DNA of 36,345 nt, taken from a virus. The notes beneath the pieces are model-generated. The model was not told the DNA's origin and did not search any database. It saw only the letters and a program-made list of their open reading frames with translations. The position numbers and the translations under genes were made by a program. Below are positions 15,873 through 23,505 of the stretch, one piece after another. How positions within the stretch are numbered: position 1 is the first letter of the stretch; each line of letters starts with the position of its first letter. The stretch spans positions 1-36,345 of IMG/VR virus record IMGVR_UViG_3300007734_000988. One strand, given 5' to 3'.

Positions 15873-17303
15873 TCAGCTGGCGGCGGTCTTGACCACGGCC
15901 ACGGCGTCGGTGGCCATGTAGTCGAAGTCAAACTCGGCGATCATCCGGGTGGTGATCAGGTCGTTGATAAAAGCGAAGTCCGAAGACTCGTCGATGCGCA
16001 GGCCGCCGTTGCGCGAACCCATCCACCAGTAGGAGAGATCCCCATACACGGCGAGGATGGCGCCGGGGTTGGCGTTGTCCTCGTCGTAAGCGGCGAGCAC
16101 TTCCGTCCAGACGATGGGGCGTCCGAAGAGCAGGGCCTGGCCGGCGTTGTTGTAGCGGAAGTTGTATTGATTCGCCTGGGTGTTCAGCTCGGGCAGGTAG
16201 GCTTCCCACGTGTTGTTGATATACCAGACGCCGGTGGAGCGGACGCGGCTGTTCACCTTGCCGAAGATGGCGCGGAGGTTGGCCACGGTCACGTCGCTGG
16301 TCTTGGTCTTGCCAGAGCCGAGCGTGACGAGCTTGGAGTTGGTCGTGGCGACTTTGCCGACGCCGGCGATGCTGTCGTAGGAGCCGGTGCCATCCGCGAG
16401 GAAAGCGTATTCGTCCTCGACTTGTGCTGCGGCGACGGCGGCCAGGCGGGCGATGTACTGGCCGAGGGCGATGATGCTCTGCTCGCGCAGTTCGCGGGGC
16501 GTGTAGATGAAGCCGGCGAGCTTGTGCGATTCAAGCGAAGCGAACTCGACGGTGAGGCCCTTCTCCGTGATGGCGGCCGCCATGGCGGTGCCGGAGAGCG
16601 TGAAGCGCGTGAGGAAGCGCGGCGGCTTGTCGGTTCCGCCGGAGAGCGGCCACATGGTGAACGCGTTGCGGGCGACGCCGTATTCTGCGATGAGCGCGTT
16701 GATTTCGGAGAAGAACTGCGAGGGCAGCGGAACGTCCGAGGCGCTCAGGGTTTTTTCCACCGACATGCCGAACACCCCGCGCGTCTCGTTGAGGAGCGCA
16801 GTGCGGAGGGAGGGATCAGCCAGGCAGAGGTCGAGCTTGTTGCAGCGCGCCAGGTGCAGGACGAATTGCGCGCCGAGCTGCTCGGCAGCCTTCTGCGACA
16901 ACATGCCGCGCGGGCGAACCTCCTGGGTGGCGGACATGCGAGATTTGAGCATCTTCGCGACCTGCCCGCGCAGCTCGTCGTTCTTTTTCTGCTCATCCTT
17001 GAACAGGGCCGGCAGGGATTTCAGCCAGGCCCAGCCGCCTTCGGTCTCGGAGAGGGTCTTCATGCCAGGGATGAAGTCCTTGAGCGGCGCAAGCTCCTTG
17101 CAGACGTCCCCGAACTCCTTGATTTGCTCGGGGGTGAGCACGGAGTTGTAAAGGTGGAAGGACCGTTTGCTCATGGCGAACTGGCTGAGTTGCCAGAGGG
17201 CGATGAGGGTGAAGCAGATTTCGAGCGGCACGCCGAGCAAGGCGAGCGAGAGAGATGCCGCGGCGACGAGGCCGAGGGCGATCAGATGTTTGTATTTGTT
17301 CAT
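15873..17303 (-). CDS. HK97-type major capsid protein with hydrophobic N-terminal extension
   Basis: 476 residues. Residues about 50-130 are helical and charged (LTPEQIKEFGDVCKEL, DEQKKNDELRGQVAKML), as expected for the scaffolding delta domain that the S78 protease removes. Residues about 170-476 look like the HK97 fold, with AVARLAAVAAAQVEDEYAFL-like helix and a C-terminal TRMIAEFDFDY strand. Residues 1-43 are odd: two adjacent hydrophobic spans (HLIALGLVAAASLSLALLG and LEICFTLIALWQLS) not found in ordinary capsids. An internal ATG at 17174 (MSKRSFHL) would give a normal 433-residue capsid. Either that is the true start, or a small two-span membrane protein is fused to the scaffold and removed on maturation. 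Upstream are heptamer repeats and the protease gene. Confidence 0.85.
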   Translation of the reverse strand: MNKYKHLIALGLVAAASLSLALLGVPLEICFTLIALWQLSQFAMSKRSFHLYNSVLTPEQIKEFGDVCKELAPLKDFIPGMKTLSETEGGWAWLKSLPALFKDEQKKNDELRGQVAKMLKSRMSATQEVRPRGMLSQKAAEQLGAQFVLHLARCNKLDLCLADPSLRTALLNETRGVFGMSVEKTLSASDVPLPSQFFSEINALIAEYGVARNAFTMWPLSGGTDKPPRFLTRFTLSGTAMAAAITEKGLTVEFASLESHKLAGFIYTPRELREQSIIALGQYIARLAAVAAAQVEDEYAFLADGTGSYDSIAGVGKVATTNSKLVTLGSGKTKTSDVTVANLRAIFGKVNSRVRSTGVWYINNTWEAYLPELNTQANQYNFRYNNAGQALLFGRPIVWTEVLAAYDEDNANPGAILAVYGDLSYWWMGSRNGGLRIDESSDFAFINDLITTRMIAEFDFDYMATDAVAVVKTAAS

Positions 17304-17347
17304 GGTCGGTGTTTGTTTGTGGAGTTTCGGGTTTCGGGTTTCGGGTT
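17304..17347. repeat. Heptamer array between protease and capsid genes
   Basis: Plus strand shows three successive GTTTCGG units (about 17324-17344), reading AACCCGA-type units on the coding strand. The array occupies the 44-base gap between the protease stop and the capsid start. Confidence 0.8.
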
Positions 17348-18037
17348 TTAGCGTCTCAGGATGCCTCGGAGTTCGCGGGCGAGGTTCAGCAGGTGCCCAT
17401 CATGGAGGCCCGCGCCGGATGGGCTGACCGGAGGCGCGGGTTCTGTCGCACTGCAAAAGTTTTTCAGGAGGTCGGCCACGGCGGCGAGATCACCCCTGGC
17501 GACGAAGCCCTGCTTGAGGGCGAGGCCGAGGGTGGCGCCGGGATTCGCGGGCACCACCACCATGCTGATCTCCAGCAGTTCGGCCTTGGTGTAGGTGCGG
17601 GCGGGGTCGTCCTTCGTTTTTCCGTTGGTCCATTCGAGCGGGATGAAGCCGACGCTCTGGGATTTGATGAAGCCGCCGGCGGCCATCTTGAAGGCGAGGT
17701 TGCCCAGGGGATTTTCCACGCAAAATTCCACGTCGTTGACGAGCTGGCCGTCCTTGTTCACCTCGATGTGCGCGGCGCGGCCAAGAATTTTCACGATGCT
17801 GGAGTAATCGTGACAGTCCGGGATGACGGGGTTGCGCTTGAAGTTCGTGAGGTTCCAACCTTTTTGATCGATGACCTCGTGGTAGCGGTCCACGGAGCCA
17901 TCGCTGCCGATGAAGCGCAGGGTGTTTTGTTTCGCGTCCACGTTCTTCACTTCGATGGTGAGACCGCCGCGCAGGCCGGCGTCGCCGGTGTGGAGGGCGA
18001 TGAGGCGGTTTCCAAATTCTTCGGAGAGTGGTTTCAT
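17348..18037 (-). CDS. HK97-family prohead protease (peptidase S78)
   Basis: 229 residues. Serine protease that processes the capsid scaffold during head maturation. The visible catalytic pattern is His76 in VIPDCHDYSS and Ser128 in IKSQSVGFIP, followed by the family's LLEISMVVVPANPGA strand. The position between portal and capsid is standard. The ATG overlaps the portal-MuF stop by four bases. After residue 190 the chain is Pro/Gly-rich and probably an unstructured tail. Confidence 0.9.
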   Translation of the reverse strand: MKPLSEEFGNRLIALHTGDAGLRGGLTIEVKNVDAKQNTLRFIGSDGSVDRYHEVIDQKGWNLTNFKRNPVIPDCHDYSSIVKILGRAAHIEVNKDGQLVNDVEFCVENPLGNLAFKMAAGGFIKSQSVGFIPLEWTNGKTKDDPARTYTKAELLEISMVVVPANPGATLGLALKQGFVARGDLAAVADLLKNFCSATEPAPPVSPSGAGLHDGHLLNLARELRGILRR

Positions 18038-20454
18038 GGGTTTTGCGTTTCGGGTTTCGGGTTCGGGAAGGACATGAGGCCGAGGCCGCAGATTTCAAAG
18101 GTGCGGAGGCTGTGATTGTTTTTGCGACCACCCTCACCCCGGCCCTCTCCCCCAGGAGAGGAAGAGGATTTTTCCTTGGGCGCGCGGGCGGCCAGCTGGA
18201 TGCACTGGCAGTTGATGATATTCGCGGCGGTGGCACCGAGGGAGTCGTCGCCGGGGAACATCAGCTCCTCGCCGCCGACGGTGAAGGGCTCGTCGAGGGG
18301 GATGGGGTTCTCCAGGGAGTAGGCGACTTCCGCGAGCTCGTGCGAGTAGCGCGCGTGGGGGCCGTGGGAACTGAGCCAGGCTTTGTATTCGATGCCGGCA
18401 TCGGCCATCGCGTCCTGGCGGGCGTCGTTGTAGGCGAGGTTGACCTCGGTGCGGGCGACGCGGGTGGCCTCGAATTTGGAGAGGTCGTTGAAGGCGGATT
18501 TAATCCGGTCCGCCAGCTCGCTCATGGTCTCGCCGGATTCGAGTCCGGACTGGAGCGCGGTGTTGATCTTGGAGCGGACGGTCTGGCCGCTGCCCATGAT
18601 CTCCTGGGTCCGGCTGTTGAAGTAGTCGATGGCTTTTTGGTTCGGCATTTTCCACGGGTCATCGAGGCCGATCTCTTTGCGGAGTTCGTTGCCGGCGGCT
18701 TGCAGGGTGTCGGTGATGGGGCGGCGAAGTTCGCCGGCGAGGTCGGTGCCGTAGGCGTGGGGGTCGAAGATGAGGTCGATCAGTGCGCGTTGTTGAGAGT
18801 TGGGGAGTTGAGGGTTGAGAGTTTTGAGATCGGAGGTCGAGAGTTTGGCAAGGACGCGGGCGCGGTGGGCGTTGAGGACTTTGGAGACTTTCGACTCGAA
18901 AGTTTTGACGGCGGACCGGCGGGCGGTGATGTGGGAGCGCCAGAGGCGGGCGAGGTCAGGGGCGCGGAGTTCCAAGTTGGGAGTTTCGGGTTTCGGGTTG
19001 GCCGCGGCGGACGCGAGCAGCTGTTGCATCCGAGTGATCGGGTCTACTTGCGCTTTCCCGCTTTCCCGCCTTCCGCTTTTGCCTTCCGCCGGGTCGCCGC
19101 TGTCTTCCGGCGGGAGGGGCGCGGCGTCGCCGCCGGCCTCCTGCAGGTTGAAGGGGAGGAATGATTTGTTCCCCCATGTCGGGTAATCGGGGAAACCGAG
19201 GTCGTAAACATGGTTGAGGTCGTTGAAGGTGACGCCGATGCCGAAGGCTTTCACGCCGGCGTCGAGCCGGGCGCGGCGGGCCTCCTGCATTTCCGGAAGG
19301 CTCTCGATGTCAAACCAACCGATCAGTCCGGGGCCGAAAGATTTGACGATGGGTTCGAGCGCGGCTTCGAGATTTTCGCAGAGCGGGGCGATGGTGTTGA
19401 CGACCCAGCCGATGGCCTCCTGGTTGATGGCGCTGCCGCCGCCGGAGAGGGCCGAGGCTTTCGCGTCGGATAAGCCCATGATGGAGTCCGGCACTTTGAA
19501 GATCGCGCCGATCTCCTGGCGGTTCATTTTTCGATTCTCGATGAAGGTGGTCTCCATGCCGGAGAGCTGGGGCTTGTCCATTTTCATTCCACCCCAGAGG
19601 AAGAGGGGGCGGTCCGGCGTGCCCGCCTTGCGTTTGCGTTCGCGCAGGGCGGCGTTGGTCTGCTGGATTTGTTCGGGGGTGAACTGTTGGTCGCTGGTGA
19701 CGACCATGCCGGTGTCGGCATTGTTCATCCAGTAACCCTTGTTGTACTGGCTGGCCGCGTAGTCCGCCCCGGCCGCGCCCATCGCGACGAGGAGCGGGGA
19801 CATGCCGCGCCAGTAGGTGTAGGGGTTGGGCCGGCGGCCGTGGATAAGTTCGCTCGGGAGCAGGAACTCCGAGGGGATGGGCGTGAGCAGCGGCGATCCG
19901 GTGTAGCGCCATCCGAGGAGATCGTAGCCAGCCACGTTATGCCAAAAAAGGGCGGTGTCCAGAGTGACGAGGCGGGTGATGCGGGCGGAGCTGGTGGCGA
20001 GATCGACGGGCTGATCGGCGTCGTCCAGGGGGAGGACGAAGAATTCGCCGCGCAAACAATTCCAGGTAACGACCATTTCCCAAAAAAGCTGGCGGCTCAT
20101 GGTGGGATGCGGCCGGTTGAAGAGGTCCACGATGGCCCCGGCCCCGATGATGTTCTCATCCATCGCCCGCCGGCACGCGGCACGGTGGCGTGGCTCAGAT
20201 GAGCGGCGCAGGGCGCGGACTTTTTTGGCGGGGTCATCGCCGAGGGAGGAAATGCGGAAAGGGATGGAGCTGATCTTCTCAGCCAGGCGGGAGACGGCGA
20301 TATAAACCCAGGCGCTTTGGGCGTAGGGGCTGGTGATCTGGGCACCGCCGGCGGAGGAGCCGTCGAGGTCGGCCCCGGTGAGGAAGTCGGCAACGGCGGA
20401 TTTGGCCTTTCCGAAACTGAACTGATGCCCGGCGATGGTGAGGGAGAGGTTCAT
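18034..20454 (-). CDS. Portal protein fused to MuF-type head morphogenesis domain
   Basis: 806 residues in one frame. Residues 1-435 are an HK97-type portal (NYxxW-like SAWVYIAVSRLAEKI, GMSPLLVAMGAAGADYAAS, IFKVPDSIMGL), the DNA gate of the head. Residues about 500-756 are a MuF/SPP1 gp7-type minor head protein (FEATRVARTEVNLAYNDAR, ANIINCQCIQLA). Mu and SPP1 carry these as two genes, so this is a fusion. The linker and tail are built from repeat DNA: GKSGRRESGKA (458-468), NPKPETPNLELR (486-497), LKTLNPQLPNSQQR (543-556), SSSPGGEGRGEGG (764-776) and NPKPETQNP (798-806). The ATG follows a repeat-filled gap. The fusion would tie each of the 12 portal subunits to one MuF subunit. Confidence 0.88.
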   Translation of the reverse strand: MNLSLTIAGHQFSFGKAKSAVADFLTGADLDGSSAGGAQITSPYAQSAWVYIAVSRLAEKISSIPFRISSLGDDPAKKVRALRRSSEPRHRAACRRAMDENIIGAGAIVDLFNRPHPTMSRQLFWEMVVTWNCLRGEFFVLPLDDADQPVDLATSSARITRLVTLDTALFWHNVAGYDLLGWRYTGSPLLTPIPSEFLLPSELIHGRRPNPYTYWRGMSPLLVAMGAAGADYAASQYNKGYWMNNADTGMVVTSDQQFTPEQIQQTNAALRERKRKAGTPDRPLFLWGGMKMDKPQLSGMETTFIENRKMNRQEIGAIFKVPDSIMGLSDAKASALSGGGSAINQEAIGWVVNTIAPLCENLEAALEPIVKSFGPGLIGWFDIESLPEMQEARRARLDAGVKAFGIGVTFNDLNHVYDLGFPDYPTWGNKSFLPFNLQEAGGDAAPLPPEDSGDPAEGKSGRRESGKAQVDPITRMQQLLASAAANPKPETPNLELRAPDLARLWRSHITARRSAVKTFESKVSKVLNAHRARVLAKLSTSDLKTLNPQLPNSQQRALIDLIFDPHAYGTDLAGELRRPITDTLQAAGNELRKEIGLDDPWKMPNQKAIDYFNSRTQEIMGSGQTVRSKINTALQSGLESGETMSELADRIKSAFNDLSKFEATRVARTEVNLAYNDARQDAMADAGIEYKAWLSSHGPHARYSHELAEVAYSLENPIPLDEPFTVGGEELMFPGDDSLGATAANIINCQCIQLAARAPKEKSSSSPGGEGRGEGGRKNNHSLRTFEICGLGLMSFPNPKPETQNP
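18131..18167. repeat. CCCTCACCCCGG hairpin repeat, copy 3 (in portal-MuF gene)
   Basis: The same hairpin element as at 11939 and 15814, here within the coding region. It is read as SSSPGGEGRGEGG directly after the MuF domain, showing insertion into or near the 3' end of an essential gene without breaking the frame. Confidence 0.88.
18785..19090. repeat. Three heptamer/octamer arrays in the portal-MuF linker
   Basis: CTCTCAA-type units at about 18787-18830, AACCCGA-type units at about 18970-19000, and CGCTTTCC units at about 19050-19076 are all in frame within the portal-MuF gene. Together they make much of the linker between the two domains. Confidence 0.78.
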
Positions 20455-21011
20455 TTCAGGAAGAGCGGAAAGCGGAAAGCGGAAACGAACTTCTCCCCAT
20501 CGGTGGGGGAGAGTGTCAGGGCGAGGGCGAACGTTATTTGCTTTTCAGCCTGTCGAGCGCGGCTTCGAGTTTGGGCAGCCAGCGTTTCGCGTTGACCTGG
20601 CCATCCCGGCAACGACGCCAACTGGCCCACCTCAGCCCGGACCACCGGGCGAGGTCCCGCTGGCTCCACGGTTCGGGTTGATGGGCGGCATGGGTCAGAA
20701 GGGTCTGGATGGCGGTCCGCAGCCGGTCCGCCAGCTCGTCGCTCCGCTGGCGCCGGGAGATGATCTTTTTCATGGCCGTCCGCCAGCGCCCGCCCAAACC
20801 GATTTTCCGGGCTTGGGCTTCGTCCAGTGGAAGGCTCACCAACGCGCCTGAAGGCTGGGCCATTGACTTTGGCCCAGTGGCGGGCGTCAGCACCGCGGAG
20901 GGCGGTTTTTGATCGGGATTCGCAGGCGTCATTTTTTGAGGACGCGGACAGGATGCCCGCGAGGAAAAAGATCGCAAGAAATATCAGTTGGAATGGGGAG
21001 TTTTTTTTCAT
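20451..21011 (-). CDS. Overlapping frame with membrane N-terminus (doubtful)
   Basis: This frame starts with an ATG that overlaps the terminase stop by four bases and encodes a good hydrophobic segment (MKKNSPFQLIFLAIFFLAGI). After about residue 26 it overlaps the helix-turn-helix gene at 20534-20932 in another frame and loses protein-like character, although it stays open until the portal start. The start could be a real short membrane protein, or the 5' part of an older gene cut off by a frameshift from the downstream frame near the A6 run at about 20934. Confidence 0.3.
   Translation of the reverse strand: MKKNSPFQLIFLAIFFLAGILSASSKNDACESRSKTALRGADARHWAKVNGPAFRRVGEPSTGRSPSPENRFGRALADGHEKDHLPAPAERRAGGPAADRHPDPSDPCRPSTRTVEPAGPRPVVRAEVGQLASLPGWPGQRETLAAQTRSRARQAEKQITFALALTLSPTDGEKFVSAFRFPLFLK
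20465..20531. repeat. Repeat-filled gap before the portal gene
   Basis: Three GCGGAAA units (about 20465-20484) are followed by a hairpin-forming CTCCCCATCGGTGGGGGAG (about 20492-20510) and GGGCGAGGGCG. The second part is a relative of the CCCTCACCCCGG element family. No Shine-Dalgarno sequence was seen. Confidence 0.7.
20534..20932 (-). CDS. Helix-turn-helix-like protein between terminase and portal
   Basis: 132 residues. The second half is well formed and basic: helices around RRQRSDELADRLRTAIQTLL, then WSQRDLARWSGLRWASWRRC, which looks like a winged or simple helix-turn-helix, then NAKRWLPKLEAALDRL. The first 40 residues are Pro/Ala-rich and probably disordered. No precise family was recognised. 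Its place between large terminase and portal suggests a packaging-linked DNA-binding or regulatory role, by inference. It overlaps in another frame with the longer membrane-start frame at 20451-21011, which is the weaker of the two. Confidence 0.6.
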   Translation of the reverse strand: MTPANPDQKPPSAVLTPATGPKSMAQPSGALVSLPLDEAQARKIGLGGRWRTAMKKIISRRQRSDELADRLRTAIQTLLTHAAHQPEPWSQRDLARWSGLRWASWRRCRDGQVNAKRWLPKLEAALDRLKSK

Positions 21012-22330
21012 CCGACGAAGATTCCGGGGGCGGTGTTGAGGTTCTTCCCGGCGTGGAGGGCGAGGGCCTTGGCCCAGAATCGGTCGCAGTGGGAATCGGC
21101 GGCTTCGCCCACGAAGCGGATGTTGCCGCTGGCGGTGGTTTCTTTTTTGATGCCGCGCAGATCGGCGCGGAGGGCGTCGCTCCGGGCGTAGCGGAGGGTG
21201 CGGTCCTCGTGGGCGGCGCGAAGTGGGAAGGCCAGCTCTTCCTTGACGGGGCCGGTAAAGCGGACGGCTTCGGCGCGGCTGCCCCAGCGGCGGACGGCGT
21301 TCTCGGCAAGCTGCATCCCAAGGCCGGTGGCGTCGATGCAGGCGCGGCGCATCTTGGGCAGGGCCATGAGGCGGGCGAGTTCAAACTCCTGCTCGGCGAA
21401 GGTTTTGCCGCGCATCTCCAGCCGCATCCGTTCCCACATCACATCGCCGACCTTTTCCTCGACGTCGATGACGCTGAGGTGGGTGGTGCGGGCCACGTCG
21501 AAGCCGAGGTAAAGGGGATTCACACAGGCCGCCAGGTAATTAAAATCCTTGAGCGCGGAATCATCTTCACAGGCCGCGATCATGTCGTAGGCGATGAAGG
21601 CGCTGCCCTCGTCGGCGGGGATGCAGCAGTACTCCTGGAGCCATTGTTCTTCGTCCAAACATTCGGCGCGCTGGCGGGCGAGCCACTCCTTGCGGGATTC
21701 CGTCCGGCCCGTGGCGCGGTTGATGCGCTCCACGATGCCCTGCTCGACGGCGAGCTGGATGGGAATGGTGTGGAGGGACCAACCCATTTTATTTCCCCGC
21801 TCCTTGATGTCGCGGATGATTTCCGCGAAGACGGTCTGCGAACCGCGATGCGTGGAAATGATGGTGAGGGTGCCGCCCCACTGGATGACGGGCTTGGCGA
21901 CGGCGTAAAGCTGGCGCTGCTCTTTGTGCAAGGCGAACTCGTCGAGGATGACGTGGCCGGATTTGCCAACGATGGCGTCCGGGTTGGAGGAGACGCAGTA
22001 GATGCAAAGGCCGGTCTTGAATTTGAGGACGTGGGCGGTGATGTCCTTGTCCGAGTCGAGCACCTGCTCGCCCAGATCTTCCGCTGCGAATTTGAGGACG
22101 CGCGCCCAGCGTTTGCAATAAAGGAGAAATTGTTTGGCCTGGATTTCGTCGCGGGACATGACCCACACATCGAGCCGGGCCTCCTTGTCGGCGGCGAGCT
22201 GCACGGCCTTGAAGCTGGCCGCGTAGCTCATGCCGATCTGCCGGCCTTTCTCGACGATGACCAGGCCGGACTCGTCGCGGATGAACCGCGCCTGGTATTC
22301 CATGAAAAATTTGTCGTCGGCTTTTTTCAC
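21008..22330 (-). CDS. Terminase large subunit (Mu gp28-like)
   Basis: 440 residues, DNA-packaging motor and nuclease. The ATPase half has a deviant Walker A (EKGRQIGMS, 27-35), Walker B VILDE (127-131) and a coupling-like STHRGS (159-164). The nuclease half shows acidic residues Asp278 (YLGFDVART), Asp333 (CIDATGLG) and Asp416 (DSHCDRFW) of the RNase H-like fold. The start is GTG at 22330, overlapping the small terminase stop as GTGA. A longer open frame to 22885 is a shadow of the small terminase. The gene order matches Mu-like packaging modules. Confidence 0.9.
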   Translation of the reverse strand: MKKADDKFFMEYQARFIRDESGLVIVEKGRQIGMSYAASFKAVQLAADKEARLDVWVMSRDEIQAKQFLLYCKRWARVLKFAAEDLGEQVLDSDKDITAHVLKFKTGLCIYCVSSNPDAIVGKSGHVILDEFALHKEQRQLYAVAKPVIQWGGTLTIISTHRGSQTVFAEIIRDIKERGNKMGWSLHTIPIQLAVEQGIVERINRATGRTESRKEWLARQRAECLDEEQWLQEYCCIPADEGSAFIAYDMIAACEDDSALKDFNYLAACVNPLYLGFDVARTTHLSVIDVEEKVGDVMWERMRLEMRGKTFAEQEFELARLMALPKMRRACIDATGLGMQLAENAVRRWGSRAEAVRFTGPVKEELAFPLRAAHEDRTLRYARSDALRADLRGIKKETTASGNIRFVGEAADSHCDRFWAKALALHAGKNLNTAPGIFVG

Positions 22331-22881
22331 AGGAGTTTTAGCTCGGCCTCGATCTTCCGCATGGTTTCCTTGGTGATGCCGCCCTTGGAGGTCTTGGCCT
22401 CGGTCAGGGCCTTCTCCGCGCGGTCGAAGGCTTCGGCTTTCTTCTCCAGAATTTTCAAACGCCGTTCGTCCATCCGCGCGCTGGTGGTCTTGCTGATCTC
22501 GGAGGAAACCTTCACGCCCAGGGTGAAGTCCTTCGCGGCCACCGACCAGGCGGAGGCTTCCGTCAGGAGCACAGACTGCGCCTCCTCCAAGGTCATGCCG
22601 CCGGCCAGCAGTTCCTTTTTGTGCTGCTCGTGCAGCTCCGCCATCCGCTCGCGCTGCTGGTTCGCTTCGTCCCAGCTCCGAAATTCCGTCAGCTGGCTGT
22701 CGCGCGTCAGGTTGATGGTGAGTTTTTTCAACAGCTCGGCACGGATCGCAGCCTGGCTGTCCGAGGAACAGAAGCGCTCCCGCCAGCAGTCGCGCGAGGT
22801 TTCGGCCATGCGCAACCATGACTCTTTGAGCTTCGTGACTTCCGAAGTGGATCCGCCGCGTAGTTTCTTTGGTGCGCTCAT
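22327..22881 (-). CDS. Small terminase-like protein (Mu gp27/DUF3486 position)
   Basis: 184 residues, almost all helical and charged, with a likely coiled coil at 120-180 (RRLKILEKKAEAFDRAEKAL). It directly precedes the large terminase and is joined to it by a GTGA overlap, as Mu gp27 precedes gp28. It would recognise phage ends and guide packaging. I cannot see a clear N-terminal DNA-binding helix-turn-helix, so the name rests on position, size and helical content. Confidence 0.68.
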   Translation of the reverse strand: MSAPKKLRGGSTSEVTKLKESWLRMAETSRDCWRERFCSSDSQAAIRAELLKKLTINLTRDSQLTEFRSWDEANQQRERMAELHEQHKKELLAGGMTLEEAQSVLLTEASAWSVAAKDFTLGVKVSSEISKTTSARMDERRLKILEKKAEAFDRAEKALTEAKTSKGGITKETMRKIEAELKLL

Positions 22882-22885
22882 TCAT

Positions 22886-23134
22886 TCACATCTCCAGTCG
22901 GGCCGCCTCGCCGGCGGAGCTGATGCTCCAGAGGACGCCCTTGAACTGCGTCTGCACACCATGCACGGCACGGGCCGCGTCCAGCAGGCGGAGGGTTTCA
23001 TCAAATTCCGCCGAGGTGCAGGCGGGCAGGCCGCCGATGTCCGCGTGCAGTGTGAGGGCGTGCATCTGGCCGCCGGCCAGCGCGTGCAGGGCGTTCAGGA
23101 TTTTCTTGGCAATCTGGGTTTCGCGGGCGGTCAT
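22886..23134 (-). CDS. Small protein of the lysis-packaging junction
   Basis: 82 residues, soluble. A compact helical N-terminus (ETQIAKKILNALHAL) is followed by a region resembling a winged-helix tail (ADIGGLP, FDETLRLLDAARAV, GVLWSISSAGEAAR). It is coupled to the membrane coiled-coil gene by a four-base overlap and precedes the small terminase by four bases. Mu-like phages carry a short conserved protein in this slot. A DNA-binding role is possible but not shown. Confidence 0.6.
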   Translation of the reverse strand: MTARETQIAKKILNALHALAGGQMHALTLHADIGGLPACTSAEFDETLRLLDAARAVHGVQTQFKGVLWSISSAGEAARLEM

Positions 23135-23505
23135 AATTTTCTCCGGTTGATCTCCAGCTCGCGGTTGATGGCGGAGAGTGTTTCGCGGACGAAGGTGAAC
23201 TGCTCATTGATCTCGTGGTCCGTGCGCGAGAGGCGGTCGTGAATGGCGGCGGCGCGGTGCTCGCCGGCGGTGAGGATGTCTTGCTTGTCCTCCTCCAGCT
23301 TGGCCATCAGGCCATCGCGCCAGTCCTCGAGATGTTTCACGCGGCGGGTGATGTCGTGGACGTTCTGGCCGAGGATGGGGTTGGCGGGCACGGGCGGTTC
23401 GCCGCTGGCGTTGCGCTTGAGTTTGAAGGCGCCATTGACCAGCATGACGACAAAGGCGAGGCAGGCCAGCCAGGCGGCGAAGTTGATGGAGACGAGGTCG
23501 TTCAT
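23131..23505 (-). CDS. Membrane-anchored coiled-coil protein (DUF2730-like)
   Basis: 124 residues: one transmembrane span at about 9-28 (FAAWLACLAFVVMLVNGAF), then a charged helical coiled-coil (RVKHLEDWRDGLMAKLEEDK to RETLSAINRELEINRRKL). Mu-like phages have a protein of this architecture between the holin region and the terminase, in some cases named DUF2730. It may act as an inner-membrane spanin-like component. It is coupled to the upstream secreted protein gene by a four-base overlap. Confidence 0.7.
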   Translation of the reverse strand: MNDLVSINFAAWLACLAFVVMLVNGAFKLKRNASGEPPVPANPILGQNVHDITRRVKHLEDWRDGLMAKLEEDKQDILTAGEHRAAAIHDRLSRTDHEINEQFTFVRETLSAINRELEINRRKL

